A stretch of 58,904 bases of DNA from Myxococcales bacterium. GTDB lineage: Bacteria; Myxococcota_A; Polyangia; Polyangiales; Houyiibacteriaceae. Of this stretch, positions 58,718-58,904 are shown piece by piece. A model generated the notes under the pieces. The model had not been told where the DNA came from. It saw only the letters and a list, made by a program, of their open reading frames with translations, and did not search any database. Position 1 is the stretch's first letter. Each line of letters begins with the position of its first letter. Location: the NCBI GenBank assembly GCA_024640845.1, contig JAHEEE010000016.1:1-58904 (forward strand), in the 5' to 3' direction. A program made the translations under genes and the position numbers.

Positions 58718-58777
58718 ATGAAACGCACTTTCGTCTTTCTCAGCACCTGCGCGCTCATCATCGGCTCTAGGCCCTAA
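58718..58777 (+). CDS. 19-codon leader or signal-peptide remnant
   Basis: ATG with GGGAGGCAATC upstream encodes MKRTFVFLSTCALIIGSRP and then a stop: a signal-peptide-like start without a mature protein. It could be a truncated lipoprotein gene or a chance ORF; it overlaps the end of the minus-strand barrel gene by 4 bp. Confidence 0.3.
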   Translation: MKRTFVFLSTCALIIGSRP

Positions 58778-58904
58778 AAGTAGAGTTGAATCGCGGGGCC
58801 GATCGTTTGAATGCGTTCGGTGAAGAACTGCCCGTTCGGCGAGCGGCCGATGTAGTACCGGAGAAGAAAATCGACCCGGTAGCTCGATTCGCCAATCGGA
58901 TCGA
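58774..58904 (-). CDS. C-terminal end of an outer-membrane beta-barrel protein (cut by window edge)
   Basis: The minus-strand frame entering at 58904 reads ESSYRVDFLLRYYIGRSPNG then FFTERIQTIGPAIQLYF and stops at TAG 58774-58776. Alternating hydrophobic residues and a terminal Phe (LYF) are the BAM-recognised signature of an outer-membrane barrel's last strand. Nothing more can be said of the protein because the rest lies outside the window. Confidence 0.65.
   Translation of the reverse strand, partial: DPIGESSYRVDFLLRYYIGRSPNGQFFTERIQTIGPAIQLYF

Overview
The window is high-GC, gene-dense bacterial DNA that looks like a Myxococcota (former deltaproteobacterial) chromosome. The reasons are a Ser/Thr protein kinase with a C-terminal PEGA domain, several secreted or lipid-anchored proteins with Gly/Thr-rich linkers and Cys-rich patches, and an integrase whose att core sits inside its own reading frame, as in myxophage Mx8. 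No rRNA, CRISPR array or transposase was seen. Genes are closely packed, with many 4-bp start/stop overlaps and several convergent gene pairs that overlap.

Layout. 1-5.1 kb: a gene fragment, a TetR-controlled alpha/beta-hydrolase operon with a clear 15-bp operator, a small membrane protein/HdeD-like/AsmA-like cluster, and a lipid-anchored tandem VOC protein. 5.1-11.7 kb: an accessory region. It holds a 5'-truncated META-domain gene, a tyrosine integrase, a duplicated 3' half of tRNA-Lys, a 1303-residue beta-helix surface protein and a frameshifted small lipoprotein, and it ends at the intact tRNA-Lys. 11.6-12.1 kb: a tRNA cluster His-Arg-Lys on the minus strand with palindromic spacers. 12.1-19.5 kb: a SpoU methyltransferase and a thioredoxin-like protein, divergent from a four-gene operon (kinase-PEGA, TPR/PEGA protein, two propeller-type lipoproteins). 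19.5-27.5 kb: a minus-strand operon of ABC-type exporter, HlyD, TolC, SulP transporter and SOUL protein, with a divergent winged-helix regulator and an outer-membrane protein. The exporter's nucleotide-binding domain has lost every ATPase motif.

27.5-37.7 kb: carotenoid-desaturase-like oxidoreductase, DUF427, HTTM membrane protein with a small partner, SLC13 permease, aminotransferase, DoxX, a zinc-ribbon/HELGH membrane protein, ferredoxin, a di-haem lipoprotein and a serine hydrolase. 37.7-42.4 kb: a plus-strand run of ketosteroid-dehydrogenase-like flavoprotein, SnoaL-like protein, FolE and a cholesterol-oxidase-like GMC enzyme. 42.4-53.7 kb: lipoprotein, RibD-like reductase, K+ channel, an RND pump and adaptor divergent from a substrate-binding-protein/TolC fusion, and an APC permease with UspA domains. 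53.7-58.9 kb: tRNA-Arg, GMC dehydrogenase, PdxH, crotonase, saccharopine-dehydrogenase-like reductase, TerB-like protein and the end of an outer-membrane protein.

The most unusual items are the int-embedded att site and its 5.05-kb cargo, the ATPase-dead ABC exporter operon, the substrate-binding-protein/TolC fusion facing an RND pump, and the kinase-PEGA-propeller lipoprotein operon. All functional statements come from reading motifs by eye; no database search was run.
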